Source: Streptomyces chromofuscus (GTDB lineage: Bacteria > Actinomycetota > Actinomycetes > Streptomycetales > Streptomycetaceae). Taken from it: 64,000 bases of DNA. Below, in pieces: positions 1-8,382 of this stretch. Where the stretch lies: positions 868,001 to 932,000 of the forward strand of contig NZ_CP063374.1 in assembly GCF_015160875.1 (NCBI RefSeq). Reading direction: 5' to 3'. The first letter of the stretch is position 1, and each line of letters starts with the position of its first letter. The notes beneath the pieces were generated by a model. It had not been told where the DNA came from, did not search any database, and saw nothing but the letters and a program-made list of their open reading frames with translations. A program made the position numbers and the translations under genes.

Positions 1-896
1 AGCGACTGGACGCAGCGGGTGGGAAGGGCGATGCGGCGCTCGGAGGCCCGCGTCTTGGTGGGCAGCGTGGTGAGCCCGCCTGCGGCGGTTCGCTGAAGGG
101 TGCGGCGGACGGCGGCGGTGCCCGCGTCGAGGTCGAGGTCTTCCCAGTGCAGGCCGAGGAGTTCGCCCTTGCGGAGTCCGGTGTGGAGGGCGAGTTCGAA
201 CAGCGCGTGCAGCCGGTGGCCCTGGGCGGCGGTGAGAAACTGCCGGGCTTCGTCGGCGGTGAGGGGTTCGAAGCGTCGGGGGCGGGGGGTGCCGGTGCGG
301 ACGTTACGGGCGACGTTGCGCGGGATCTCTTCCTCCCGTACGGCGTGCTCCAGGGCGGACTTGAGCACGGAGTGGATGTAGGTGAGCGTCAGCGGAGAGA
401 GCAGCTTGTGGCAGCACCGGCCGGCGGCACAGCAGCGGGGCTCATTGCGCCGGGCGTCGAGGCCGCGCGTGCAGCACTGGCAGGTGGTGCGGAGCTGGTT
501 GAACCAGGTGCGGACGTCCTTCGCGGAGAGCTTGGCGAGCTTCTTCTTGCCCAGGCCGGGGATGAGGTACCGGTTGACGCAGGCGGTGTAGCGGGTGTGG
601 GTGTTCTTGCGCAGGTGGTGGGCGGCCACGTTCTCCAGCCAGTACGTCAGGTACGCGGCCACGCTGCCCTGCGCGGTGGGGACGCGGAGGCCGCGGTTGC
701 TGGCGGCGATCTTCTCGGTGAGCTTGGCCAGGGCGTCTTTGCGGGTAGTGCCATAGACGCGGACGCGGCGGCGGGTGTTGCCCTGTGCGAGGACGTATCC
801 GGCGGCTTCCCAGCGGCCGTCCTTGCGCTGGTAGACCGTTCCGTCGCCGTTGGCCCGTACGCGGCGGGAGGCGGGGGTGTCTCGGGGCGTGGTCAT
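1..896 (-). CDS. int: Tyrosine recombinase (integrase), partial, 3' end off the left edge
   Basis: Site-specific recombinase that would integrate and excise the element. About 298 residues are visible. They run from an N-terminal SAM-like core-binding domain to the start of the catalytic domain, where TGLRKGELLGLHWEDL (about residues 239-254) carries the first catalytic Arg. The HxxR box and catalytic Tyr lie beyond position 1. Residues 139-163 hold a Cys-rich insert (CQCC...CCAAGRCC), which may bind a metal. The ATG at 896-894 overlaps the stop of xis by one base (TGATG), so translation is probably coupled. The gene is last in the rep-xis-int string, the order known from pSAM2-type AICEs. 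Family and order are clear. Whether the gene is intact cannot be judged from this window. Confidence 0.93.
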   Translation of the reverse strand, partial: MTTPRDTPASRRVRANGDGTVYQRKDGRWEAAGYVLAQGNTRRRVRVYGTTRKDALAKLTEKIAASNRGLRVPTAQGSVAAYLTYWLENVAAHHLRKNTHTRYTACVNRYLIPGLGKKKLAKLSAKDVRTWFNQLRTTCQCCTRGLDARRNEPRCCAAGRCCHKLLSPLTLTYIHSVLKSALEHAVREEEIPRNVARNVRTGTPRPRRFEPLTADEARQFLTAAQGHRLHALFELALHTGLRKGELLGLHWEDLDLDAGTAAVRRTLQRTAAGGLTTLPTKTRASERRIALPTRCVQS

Positions 897-1123
897 CAGG
901 CGGCGGCTTCCTGTTCGAGGCGGGTGCGGATGAAGTCGGTGAGGGCATGGGTGGGGATGCGGCGGGCGCGGCCGAGGGTGATCGAGGCGAGTTGGCCGGA
1001 GCGGAGCAGGTCGTAGACGGCGGAGCGGCCGAGCTGGAGGCGGGCCATGACCTGGGGAACCGTCAGCAGCTCCTCCGGCGTACTCAGCGCCTGGTGGGGC
1101 GCGGCGGGCGCGTGCGTGGTCAT
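896..1123 (-). CDS. xis: Excisionase-type MerR/HTH_17 DNA-binding protein
   Basis: Small DNA-binding protein of 75 residues, expected to direct excision together with the integrase. The core is an excisionase-type winged helix: LLTVPQVMARLQLGRSAVYD then LLRSGQLASITLGRARRIPT, about residues 19-58. The ATG at 1123-1121 shares one base with the repSA stop codon (TGATG), and its own stop shares one base with the int start. The three genes are therefore translationally coupled. A longer open frame continues upstream but reads antisense-like residues, so the coupled ATG is the sensible start. Family assignment is by motif and context. Confidence 0.9.
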   Translation of the reverse strand: MTTHAPAAPHQALSTPEELLTVPQVMARLQLGRSAVYDLLRSGQLASITLGRARRIPTHALTDFIRTRLEQEAAA

Positions 1124-2568
1124 CAGCAGCCCCCTTCGAACGCGAACTGGCGTGCCAGTTCTCTGCGGTGCCAGACGGCAGCGGCCAGGAGGGCGGCGCC
1201 GGGGCTGTAGCCGGTGCCGAGGTAGGCCCAGTGGCCGACGACGAGGGTGGTGTCCGGGTCGGGCTCGGGCAGGCTGGCGTGGGCGTGGACCTGTTCGGTG
1301 CGCCAGGTGCGGCGGGCGTCGCGCAGCGCGCCGAGGGTGGCGGAGTAGCGGCGGGACTTGGTGGAGAAGTGGCCCCGGAAACCGAGCATGTGCGCCCACT
1401 TCCAGAGCTTGAGATCAGCGAACTCGGGCAGCCTGCCCAGCTCCCAGCAGGTGCGGATCATCTGCCGCACGTGCCGGGCGACGGCGAGCCGAGGCAGCGG
1501 CCGGGCCTGCCCGGTGCCGCCGCAGGCGGTGCAGGGGAGCGCGGCCCCGTGGGGCAGGAGGGTGGCGCCGCGTCCCTGGCAGGGGCGGCAGAACAGGGCG
1601 CGGTCGAGGGTGCCGGAGGCGTCGGCGGACTTGGTGGCGTACTTGGCCACGTAGGCGGCGACCGCTTGATCGGTGAGTTCGGTGTCGGTGCCGAAGGCGG
1701 CGATCTCGCGCACGTCGAGCTGTTCGCCCCAGGTGAGTTCGCGTTCCCCGATCGCATCCGACACGACGGCCACTCGGACACGAAGGGCGGCGGCCCGGAT
1801 GGCGTCAGCGAGCATGGCGACGGTGGCATACGGGGGCGGGGGCGTGGAGTTGCCGTCCGGGCCGTCGAGGCGGATCACGGCGTGGAAGTGGACCAGGCCG
1901 CGCTTCTGGTACTCGGCGACCTTGGCGAAGGACACGCGCAGGACCGTGCGGGCGGCCTTCTGGGTCATGCCGAGCCGGGCGGCGATCTCGCGGCGCAGGT
2001 AGGTGGTGAAGCGGGCCCACAGGGCGGAGGCGTGGGCGTTGAACAGGATGGCGCCCGCGTAGTCGTAGGTTGCGGGGTTCAGCGGCGTGCCGAGCAGGGC
2101 GTCCGTGGGTTCGTGGAGCTTGCGGCAGCTGCAGGGCCGGGCATTCCCGCCGGGCGTGGTGGGGCGGTTGTGGACGGGGCCGAAGGAGGGGGCGGTGAGG
2201 GTGGCGAAGACGCGGGGGTGGGTGCGGACAGTGTCGGGCACGTTCTTGCCGCCGGACAGGCCGGCCCGGATGAGGTGGTAGGTGTCGGCGGCGTAGACGC
2301 GGGAGCAGGCCGGGCAGCGGGAGGCGCGGCGATTGCCGCATGCGGTGAGCAGGCTGCCCGTGGGCTCCCCGGAAGCGGTGTACGCGCGCAGTACCTCGCC
2401 GGTTGTGGTGTCGATGGTAGTGCTCTGGCCGGTCAGGCGGACGGGTTCGGTGCAGCCGCCGAGGTGTTCGATCTGCTGCTGTGCGCGGTCGAAGTCTGGG
2501 TGGTTGACGAGGTGGAGCAGGTCCCGCACGGCGGGGCTTGCCACGTGGCGCAGGTCCAGGGTGACCAT
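1123..2568 (-). CDS. repSA: Replication initiator protein RepSA-like (rolling-circle, AICE type)
   Basis: 481-residue initiator of the RepSA/pSAM2 class, which nicks the element origin so that the excised circle replicates by rolling circle. Visible features are an N-terminal CGNRRASRCPACSRVYA zinc-ribbon-like segment, the metal-binding triplet in LVHFHAVIRLDG, and YVAKYATKSAD, which places a candidate catalytic Tyr near a Lys. A second CxxC pair follows (CRPCQGRG and CTACGGTG). The ATG at 2568-2566 is preceded by AGAAGGGAG at good spacing, which decides against an in-frame start 33 codons upstream. The gene is first in a coupled rep-xis-int string. The catalytic Tyr is inferred, not proven. 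Confidence 0.9.
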   Translation of the reverse strand: MVTLDLRHVASPAVRDLLHLVNHPDFDRAQQQIEHLGGCTEPVRLTGQSTTIDTTTGEVLRAYTASGEPTGSLLTACGNRRASRCPACSRVYAADTYHLIRAGLSGGKNVPDTVRTHPRVFATLTAPSFGPVHNRPTTPGGNARPCSCRKLHEPTDALLGTPLNPATYDYAGAILFNAHASALWARFTTYLRREIAARLGMTQKAARTVLRVSFAKVAEYQKRGLVHFHAVIRLDGPDGNSTPPPPYATVAMLADAIRAAALRVRVAVVSDAIGERELTWGEQLDVREIAAFGTDTELTDQAVAAYVAKYATKSADASGTLDRALFCRPCQGRGATLLPHGAALPCTACGGTGQARPLPRLAVARHVRQMIRTCWELGRLPEFADLKLWKWAHMLGFRGHFSTKSRRYSATLGALRDARRTWRTEQVHAHASLPEPDPDTTLVVGHWAYLGTGYSPGAALLAAAVWHRRELARQFAFEGGC

Positions 2569-2719
2569 TCGGGGCGTCTCCCTTCTGTTCGGGGTGGGAC
2601 CCGAGCAGCAACCGACCTTCAGGGAAGGCATGTTGGTGCTGCTCGGGGCATGACGAACCAGGCCCATCGGGTGGCCGTGGATTTCAGGGAGGAGTTATCC
2701 GGCCAGTGGCCGGGGTAGC
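2569..2719. other. Spacer between repSA and the DUF2637 gene
   Basis: 151 bp without a supported gene. It should hold the repSA promoter or ribosome site and the end of the upstream transcript. AGAAGGGAG, the repSA ribosome site, lies at its start. No strong hairpin was found. Confidence 0.4.
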
Positions 2720-3478
2720 TCAGAGCTGAGCGAGGGCGGCGGTGGCCACCGGCAGGGCGACGCCCATGCGGGTTGCGAGCTGGGCGGCGGTGACCGGTGC
2801 TCCGTGCTCGGCGTGGTAGGTGTCCGCGATGCGCCGGGCCGCACTCAGCAGTGCGGCGGGGAGGACCGGTCGGGAGCCGGTGGCAGGCGCCTTGGCGACG
2901 GCCTGGGCGGGGGCGGGGACCTTGAGCACGGTAGGCACTGCGGCCGGAGGCGGCGTAGGTGTCGAGGTGGGGACCGGCTCAGGGGCCGGTGCCGCCGTTT
3001 CGGGAGCGGGCGCCGAGGTGGGCACCGGCTCAGCGAGGGGTGCGGGGGTGATGGTTGCGGTGGTGTCCTCCCGGTGTGCGGCCGTGTGGAAGTGGGCGAG
3101 GAAGGCGGGGCCGACGTGCCCCCAGCCCAGGAGCAGGAGCGGGGCGACGGTGTCCAGGCAGGCCCGTCCGTAGCGTCCGGTCAGCAGGGGCTCGGCGGTG
3201 TTCAGCCCGAGGGTGAGCAGCCCGCACAGGTGCAACAGCCGGGTGCCGGCCTTCAGCTCCGCCTTGGGGACGCCGCGCAGGGCCAGGAACCGCAGCGCGA
3301 CCAGGAGGCCGACGACGGACAGGTCCACCATGGGCGCGATCAGCGGCGCGATCGGGCGCGGGACGCCGAGCCGCAGGGCGAGCGCCCAGACGTTGCCGAA
3401 GGAGAAGACGAAGGCCAAGGCCGCGATGACCGCCATCACCATGGTCACGGTGCGCCGGGTGAACCGCTCTTCCGCCAT
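2720..3478 (-). CDS. DUF2637 membrane protein (Spd-like plasmid spread protein)
   Basis: 252-residue membrane protein. Four to five hydrophobic helices fill the N-terminal half (about residues 11-31, 43-66, 80-95 and 105-128). A Pro/Ala/Thr-rich linker follows (about 138-195), then a C-terminal segment of about 50 residues resembling a small helix-turn-helix (AALLSAARRIADTYHAEHGA onward). This is the DUF2637 layout found beside traB in Streptomyces plasmids and AICEs, where such Spd proteins help spread the element along mycelium. The ATG follows GAGAGGAGG. It sits 38 bp after traB on the same strand, so the two are probably co-transcribed. The role in spreading is inferred from context. Confidence 0.85.
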   Translation of the reverse strand: MAEERFTRRTVTMVMAVIAALAFVFSFGNVWALALRLGVPRPIAPLIAPMVDLSVVGLLVALRFLALRGVPKAELKAGTRLLHLCGLLTLGLNTAEPLLTGRYGRACLDTVAPLLLLGWGHVGPAFLAHFHTAAHREDTTATITPAPLAEPVPTSAPAPETAAPAPEPVPTSTPTPPPAAVPTVLKVPAPAQAVAKAPATGSRPVLPAALLSAARRIADTYHAEHGAPVTAAQLATRMGVALPVATAALAQL

Positions 3479-3516
3479 GCGCGGGGCCTCCTCTCGGGGC
3501 GTGGGATCGGGGGCGT

Positions 3517-4947
3517 TCAGGGCTTGGCCAGGGGGACGGCCGGACCGTCCTGCCCGTCGTCGCCGGGGTTCGTGTTGCTGGTGGTGTCGAGGAGGGCGTC
3601 CAGGCACAGGGCGGGGTCGGCGGTCAGGTGGGAGGTGGCTTCCGCGATGCGGGCGGCGTCGGCGTCGGAGACGTAGGGGGTGCGGATGCGGGTGAAGCCG
3701 GGGCGGCCCTGCATCGCCATTACCGCGACCCCGACGTAGGCGGGGTCCTGCAACGTCACCGGGCTGGCGTCCGGCCAGTTGCGGATGTCGTCGCCCAGCG
3801 CGGCCACCGCGGCTTCCACGGTCTTCTGCGCGAACGACAGCCCGACCGGGCACACGTCACGGATGAAGGTCGGGATGGCATCCCCGGTGGTCTTCTGACT
3901 GATCAGGATGGTCAGGATGCCGACGCTGCGGCCCTTCTTGACCAGGTCCTCCACCAGCCGGGCGTTCTCCGCCGTCAGCGCGGCCAAACGTTTCGTCTCG
4001 GCGTCGCTCCCCTTGTACTCACGGAAGAACGTGTGCGCCTCGTCGATGAGCACCACCGTGAGCGGCCACAGCCGGGAGGGGCCGACGTGCCACACGTTCT
4101 TCACGCCCAGCACGTCACGGATCACCGACGACCGCCGCCGACGCAGCTCTACCAGCCGCTTGAACAGCGCGTTCGCCTCGTCCAGGTCATCGCCGCAGAA
4201 CGCGAACATCCGCTTGACCAGGTCCGCGTAGTCGCCCTCTTCGGCCCGCGACACCTTCCCGTCGAAGGCCACGAACTGCACGGCCGCCGACGGCGCGAGG
4301 TCACAGACGAACTTGTTGATCCCCGAGGTCTTGCCCGCGCCGGGTGTGCCGGCCACCGTCACCCCGGGCACGTTTGCCAGAGACACGCAGACGGGTGCGG
4401 CGTACTCGTCCACCCCCAGTTCCCAGCGCGCCACGTCCTCCGGCAGGCGGCCGGTGGGCCGGTGCTCGGTCGGCGTGGTCAATGGGTCGGAGCGCACGCC
4501 ACGGATCACCACCTTGCCGGGTCCGTCGGGCAGGACGGAGACCCGCGTGCACCGCCAGGCGTCCGCCAGGAAGCGTGCCGCCTTCTGGTACTCCTCCAGC
4601 CCGACCTGCGGCAGGGTCCTGGCCCGGACGATCACGCCGAACCGGTCCGGCTTGACCTTGATCCTGGGAGTCAACACCCGGGGCGCGGGGGCGGGGCCGT
4701 CCTTCTGTGCGGTGATCTGCGCGAGCAGGCCCGGGGTCTTATCGGTGACCGTCAGCCCGGCCATCCGCGCGAGGCGCACCCAGCCCCAGCGCACCCGCAC
4801 AGCCTGCCGCATGCTGACCCGCGTGCCCCGATCGGCCCGAACGTAGCGGATCACGACCAGCAGCAGCCACATGCCCGCCAGTACGGCCGCGATCAACAGC
4901 GCCTGCGGCGCGTGACCGGTCAGGCTCCCCGTGTCGAAGCCGGTCAC
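3517..4947 (-). CDS. traB: TraB/FtsK-SpoIIIE-type DNA translocase (conjugative transfer)
   Basis: 476-residue FtsK/SpoIIIE-family ATPase. In Streptomyces elements TraB pumps double-stranded DNA through hyphal tips. There is one N-terminal membrane helix (about 14-34), Walker A GTPGAGKT at 200-207 and Walker B LTVVLIDEA at 296-304. The C-terminus (about 440-476) is acidic and Pro-rich and carries no obvious gamma domain. The start is GTG at 4947, in a GTGA overlap with the upstream gene, which decides it over a longer in-frame option. The length is modest for the family, which is normal for AICE TraB proteins. The clt recognition site was not identified. Confidence 0.92.
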   Translation of the reverse strand: MTGFDTGSLTGHAPQALLIAAVLAGMWLLLVVIRYVRADRGTRVSMRQAVRVRWGWVRLARMAGLTVTDKTPGLLAQITAQKDGPAPAPRVLTPRIKVKPDRFGVIVRARTLPQVGLEEYQKAARFLADAWRCTRVSVLPDGPGKVVIRGVRSDPLTTPTEHRPTGRLPEDVARWELGVDEYAAPVCVSLANVPGVTVAGTPGAGKTSGINKFVCDLAPSAAVQFVAFDGKVSRAEEGDYADLVKRMFAFCGDDLDEANALFKRLVELRRRRSSVIRDVLGVKNVWHVGPSRLWPLTVVLIDEAHTFFREYKGSDAETKRLAALTAENARLVEDLVKKGRSVGILTILISQKTTGDAIPTFIRDVCPVGLSFAQKTVEAAVAALGDDIRNWPDASPVTLQDPAYVGVAVMAMQGRPGFTRIRTPYVSDADAARIAEATSHLTADPALCLDALLDTTSNTNPGDDGQDGPAVPLAKP

Positions 4948-5297
4948 TGGGCCGCCTCCGCCGCGACCAGCTCCAGGCGGGCGGCGCGGTAGGCGACGCC
5001 GTCGGAGAGCTGACCGTTGAAGATCCGCGCCCACGGGGTGGCGAACAGCTCCACCGGCCGGACCATCACGCCCGGCTTCAGCCCGGCCGCGATGCCCGTC
5101 TCCGGGACCGTGATCTTCAGGACCTCGGCCCGGCCGTCCTCCATGAGCATCACGGTCACCGTGTACAGCGACGCGCCGGTCTCCCGGTCAGTGGCGACCT
5201 CCCCGGTCTGCTGGTCCTTGATCTTCAGCACCGGTTCGGTGCCCGCGATGCACACCGCCGACGGCAGCAGAGCAACACGGATTCGAGACATGGCCAT
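4944..5297 (-). CDS. Conserved hypothetical protein of the AICE transfer operon
   Basis: 117 residues, soluble, mostly beta-rich with no membrane helix (SRIRVALLPSAVCIAGTEPV, then a segment with MLMEDGRAEVLKITVPETG). A gene of this size and position, just before traB and overlapping it by GTGA, recurs in Streptomyces integrative elements. No catalytic motif is visible and I do not recognise a named function. It is the first gene of the minus-strand transfer operon and faces the GntR-type regulator across a 171-bp shared promoter region. GAGG lies 9-10 bases before the ATG at 5297; a second ATG at 5291 is possible. Confidence 0.75.
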   Translation of the reverse strand: MAMSRIRVALLPSAVCIAGTEPVLKIKDQQTGEVATDRETGASLYTVTVMLMEDGRAEVLKITVPETGIAAGLKPGVMVRPVELFATPWARIFNGQLSDGVAYRAARLELVAAEAAQ

Positions 5298-5389
5298 GCC
5301 ATCACATCCTCATCATTCGAGATGGAGCCGCTTGATCGACTCGACCACGACCATAACCGCACGCCCGCTACACCCGCAACACTCGATTC

Positions 5390-5399
5390 GTATCGATAC
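5390..5399. promoter_or_regulatory. Candidate operator: 10-bp palindrome GTATCGATAC
   Basis: Perfect AT-rich palindrome in the intergenic region between the transfer operon and the divergent GntR-type gene. Its position and sequence suit a binding site for the element repressor (KorSA-like). Inference only. Confidence 0.45.
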
Positions 5400-5468
5400 A
5401 CCTGTGCGTCTCGGACGCCGGGGCGGCCGGGTATGCCGTGGGTGCCGGTCCGCCGCTACCCTCGTGTC

Positions 5469-6335
5469 ATGACGCTGCCCCTGGACCAGGACCCCCGGCC
5501 GCCCTATGTGCAGGCCGCCGACGTCCTACGCGCCGCCATCCGTGACGGCGAGCTGCGTCCGGGCGAGCGACTGCCCTCCGCACGCGAGCTGCAACGGCGC
5601 TTCGGAATCGCGAGTTCGACAGTCCAGAACGCCCTGCGCCTGCTCAAAGAGGAGGGGCTGATCTACTCCGTCCTGGGCCGGGGCAGCTACGTGCGCGCCC
5701 ACGACGGCGAGCCCGAGCCAGAAGAGGAAGAGGCCGCCGCCAGCGAGTCTGACCCCGCGTACGTCGGACTCGGTGACCTTCGGCGGGGATGGCAGGTGGT
5801 ACCCACCGACGACCCCCGCCCCCCGTACGTGCAGACCGCGGACGCACTCCGCAAGCAGATCCAGGACGGCCGGCTCGCACCAGGGGCCAAGCTCCCCTCC
5901 GCCCGCGAGCTGCAAGAACAGTTCGGCATCGCCAACTCCACCGCGCAGAACGCCCTGCGGCTACTCAAGGACGAGGGGCTGATCTACTCGGTCCAGGGCC
6001 GGGGCGTGTTCGTCCGCCAGCTCAGCCCGCACGACCAGTTCCTCAAGCGCTACCACGAGATGCTTGACAAGTCTGCGGCCCAGCGCCGCGCGGACGAAGA
6101 GGCCGTACGCCTCAGCGGCAAGACCGACGATGAAGTCGCCGCCGAACTGGAGGCCGCCGAGGAACGCTTCGCGAAGGCCAGCGTCGAATTCGAAGCCGCC
6201 ACAGCCCACCGCGACGCGATGCGAGCCGTCATGGAGCAACGCAAGCGCCTCAGCGGCAACTACACCCCCGAGGAGAAGGCCGCCAAGGCCCAACTTCTGC
6301 GCGACAGACTTACCGAAGGCCGACGCCGACGCTGA
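5469..6335 (+). CDS. GntR-family regulator with two tandem winged-helix domains (KorSA-like position)
   Basis: 288 residues. Two nearly identical GntR winged helices occupy residues 10-76 and 117-183. Both contain PPYVQ, LPSARELQ, FGIA.ST.QNALRLLK and EGLIYSV.GRG, so this is an internal duplication. An acidic linker (EPEPEEEE) separates them. The C-terminus (about 190-288) is a charged helical region likely to form a coiled coil. GntR proteins with short tails (KorSA) repress AICE transfer and replication genes, and this one sits divergently from the transfer operon. The ATG at 5469 is chosen because the homology starts there. The double wHTH is unusual; it could let a monomer grip both half-sites. 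Confidence 0.88.
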   Translation: MTLPLDQDPRPPYVQAADVLRAAIRDGELRPGERLPSARELQRRFGIASSTVQNALRLLKEEGLIYSVLGRGSYVRAHDGEPEPEEEEAAASESDPAYVGLGDLRRGWQVVPTDDPRPPYVQTADALRKQIQDGRLAPGAKLPSARELQEQFGIANSTAQNALRLLKDEGLIYSVQGRGVFVRQLSPHDQFLKRYHEMLDKSAAQRRADEEAVRLSGKTDDEVAAELEAAEERFAKASVEFEAATAHRDAMRAVMEQRKRLSGNYTPEEKAAKAQLLRDRLTEGRRRR

Positions 6336-6342
6336 CCCCGAA

Positions 6343-6358
6343 CCACGCCACGGCGTGG
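6343..6358. terminator. Short hairpin after the GntR gene
   Basis: CCACGCC-AC-GGCGTGG, a 7-bp inverted repeat 8 bases after the stop codon. It is a weak terminator candidate with no T-run. Confidence 0.35.
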
Positions 6359-6366
6359 CAGCAGGG

Positions 6367-6381
6367 GGGTTGACTTCCGGA
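6367..6381. repeat. Left copy of the 15-bp IS target-site duplication
   Basis: GGGTTGACTTCCGGA, repeated exactly at 8368-8382 on the other side of the insertion sequence. Length and placement match the long duplications made by IS481-family elements. Confidence 0.9.
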
Positions 6382-8367
6382 TGTCTAGTCCCAGCTGATG
6401 GCCGACGTTCTGATCCCAGGTGATGGTTGACGGTAGGCCTAGACAACATCGGAAACCTTGTAGGGCTTGTTCGCCTTAACGTGGCGGACGGGAATGTCGG
6501 TGGTGCGCTGGATGACGCGGACCTGGCCGTCCAGCTCGACGGTGATCGTCGATTCCGCCACGTGCACGGTCACGGTCCGGCCTGCGTAGGGGCGGCCGAG
6601 GGAGACGGTCTGGCGGCAGACCATGATCGTGCCCACCGCGCTGATCCGCCGCTGGACACGCACCGGCTCCGCCCTGGGACGGGGCGGCGGGCCCGCCGGC
6701 CGCAGCCCACGAAGACGCTGCACCTCGTCGGGGGTGAGCGGGTTGGGCCGCACCCGCAGCAGCTCCCGCGAGGACGGCTCGAAGAACGACAGCGTCTCGT
6801 CGTCGATCCGGATGCCCACCTGTCGGCCGCCCAGGATCTCCGCCGCCAGCACCTGGCGCCCGCCCAGACCCACCAGCCCACTGTTGTTCACGGTCCGGTC
6901 CACCTCGAACGCCTCGCCGTCCCCGGTCGGCAGCGGCGACGGCCCCGCCGCACGCCCACCCTGAGCCGCCAGCCGGGACAGGTCCGCCACCGACAGGTGC
7001 GAGCGCACCGTCTTGATCCGCGTCCCGGCGATCAGCACATGGATCACCGAGGTGTCTGCCCAGAACGTCACCGTCAGGCCGGAGCGGGCCGGGCCGAGCC
7101 AGAACTGCTTGCCCGCGACCTGCAGATTCCCGCTCGCAGGCACCACTCGCTCGAACTCCACCGGCCCACCGTGCTCCACCGCCGCCGATGGCGGGACCTC
7201 CTCAGACGGGCCGACGGGAACAGGCATTGCCTCAGCCGGATCCGGCTCCGCAGGGGCAGTCCGCTGCTGCGGCACCAGCGCGAGCACCCCGGGCACCCTC
7301 AGGCTCAGTACGTCCCGCTCCTGCTCGGGAACCGGGGTGAACCGGTCCGCCGGAGACTGCATGTCCAGCGCCTGATGCGGCCGGACAGAGTTGTACTCCT
7401 CCACCCACGCATCCAGCGCCGTCTGAGCGGCCTCGATGCTCTCGAACGCGCCGCAGTCGTCGAGGAGTTCACGCCGCAGGGTCTGATGGAACCGCTCAAC
7501 CTTGCCCGTCGTGGTCGGCGACGCCGGCTGGGTGAGCCGGTGCGCGATCCCGTTCTCCCGGCAGACCCGGTCGAACAGCACCTCACCACCCTGGCCGAAC
7601 CGGTCGGTGAACTGCTTGCCGTTGTCCGTCAGCACCTCTTCCGGCACTCCGAACCTCTGCAGGGCCCGGGCGAACGCCGCGCAGACCGCCCGTCCCGTCG
7701 CCCGCTCAACCACCGACGCGATCACGCAATACCGGGAATGGTCATCCACACCCGTCACGACCTTCGCCTCGGTCAGCTCACCAGTCACCGGGTTGACCAG
7801 CATCACCCCGCCGACGATGTCCATCTGCCACAACTGCATCGGCCTATCCCGCTGCCAGCGCTTGTAATCCGACCGCTTCCGGCGCCGCACCCCAGGCTCC
7901 ACCAGACCATGCCGGACCAGGATCCGATACACCGTCATCCGCGACGGCACCGGCGTGACAGTCCCGGACCGCTCCAACACGTGAGCGATCCGCCGAGGAC
8001 CCCACCGAGGGTGTTTGCGCCGCAGCTCACACACTGCCGTCTCCACCTCGGCAGACGCCTGATGCGGACACGAGGCCGGCCTGCGCGACCGATCCACCAG
8101 CCCGGCCAGCCCCGCGGCCTCATACCGGGACTTCCACCCGCTCACCGTCTGCCGGGACACCCTCAGCGACGCGGCGACCTCCGTCACCGTCGAACCCGCC
8201 AGCACCGCCAAGACAGCCCGGTATCTCTGCTCGACAACCGACAACTCCACCAGCGCCAATCCCGGCCTCCCCACACGCACCGCAACGACGCGCACAGAAA
8301 AGCCGAACACGGCCACTGTCAACCATCAGCTGGGACCGAAGTGTCAAGCATCTACCGGGACCGGACA
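6382..8367. mobile_element. IS481-family insertion sequence, 1986 bp
   Basis: A complete insertion sequence with one transposase gene on the minus strand. Both ends begin TGTC and are imperfect inverted repeats: the left starts TGTCTAGTCCCAGCTGATGG, and the right, read inward, TGTCCGGTCCCGGTAGATGC. A second internal motif close to TCCCAGCTGATGGTTGACAG occurs at both ends (about 6414-6434 on the left, 8320-8340 on the right) and may bind transposase. The element is flanked by perfect 15-bp direct repeats. It lies just downstream of the GntR gene and does not disrupt a recognisable gene. Intact ends, duplication and transposase suggest a recent insertion. Confidence 0.92.
6439..8322 (-). CDS. 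IS481-family DDE transposase
   Basis: 627 residues. An N-terminal helix-turn-helix (TVTEVAASLRVSRQTVSGWK, about 44-63) precedes an rve integrase core with the DDE triad: Asp in WQMDIVGG, Asp in VLTDNGKQF and Glu in TGKVERFHQTLRREL. A long C-terminal extension of about 280 residues follows. This is longer than classical IS481 transposases (about 320 residues) and fits the large actinomycete branch. There is no frameshift or stop, so it is probably active. The start is an ATG at 8322 inside the right end; a downstream GTG is possible. The gene carries out cut-and-paste or copy-out transposition of the surrounding element. Confidence 0.92.
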   Translation of the reverse strand: MTVAVFGFSVRVVAVRVGRPGLALVELSVVEQRYRAVLAVLAGSTVTEVAASLRVSRQTVSGWKSRYEAAGLAGLVDRSRRPASCPHQASAEVETAVCELRRKHPRWGPRRIAHVLERSGTVTPVPSRMTVYRILVRHGLVEPGVRRRKRSDYKRWQRDRPMQLWQMDIVGGVMLVNPVTGELTEAKVVTGVDDHSRYCVIASVVERATGRAVCAAFARALQRFGVPEEVLTDNGKQFTDRFGQGGEVLFDRVCRENGIAHRLTQPASPTTTGKVERFHQTLRRELLDDCGAFESIEAAQTALDAWVEEYNSVRPHQALDMQSPADRFTPVPEQERDVLSLRVPGVLALVPQQRTAPAEPDPAEAMPVPVGPSEEVPPSAAVEHGGPVEFERVVPASGNLQVAGKQFWLGPARSGLTVTFWADTSVIHVLIAGTRIKTVRSHLSVADLSRLAAQGGRAAGPSPLPTGDGEAFEVDRTVNNSGLVGLGGRQVLAAEILGGRQVGIRIDDETLSFFEPSSRELLRVRPNPLTPDEVQRLRGLRPAGPPPRPRAEPVRVQRRISAVGTIMVCRQTVSLGRPYAGRTVTVHVAESTITVELDGQVRVIQRTTDIPVRHVKANKPYKVSDVV

Positions 8368-8382
8368 GGGTTGACTTCCGGA
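8368..8382. repeat. Right copy of the 15-bp IS target-site duplication
   Basis: GGGTTGACTTCCGGA, identical to 6367-6381. Confidence 0.9.
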
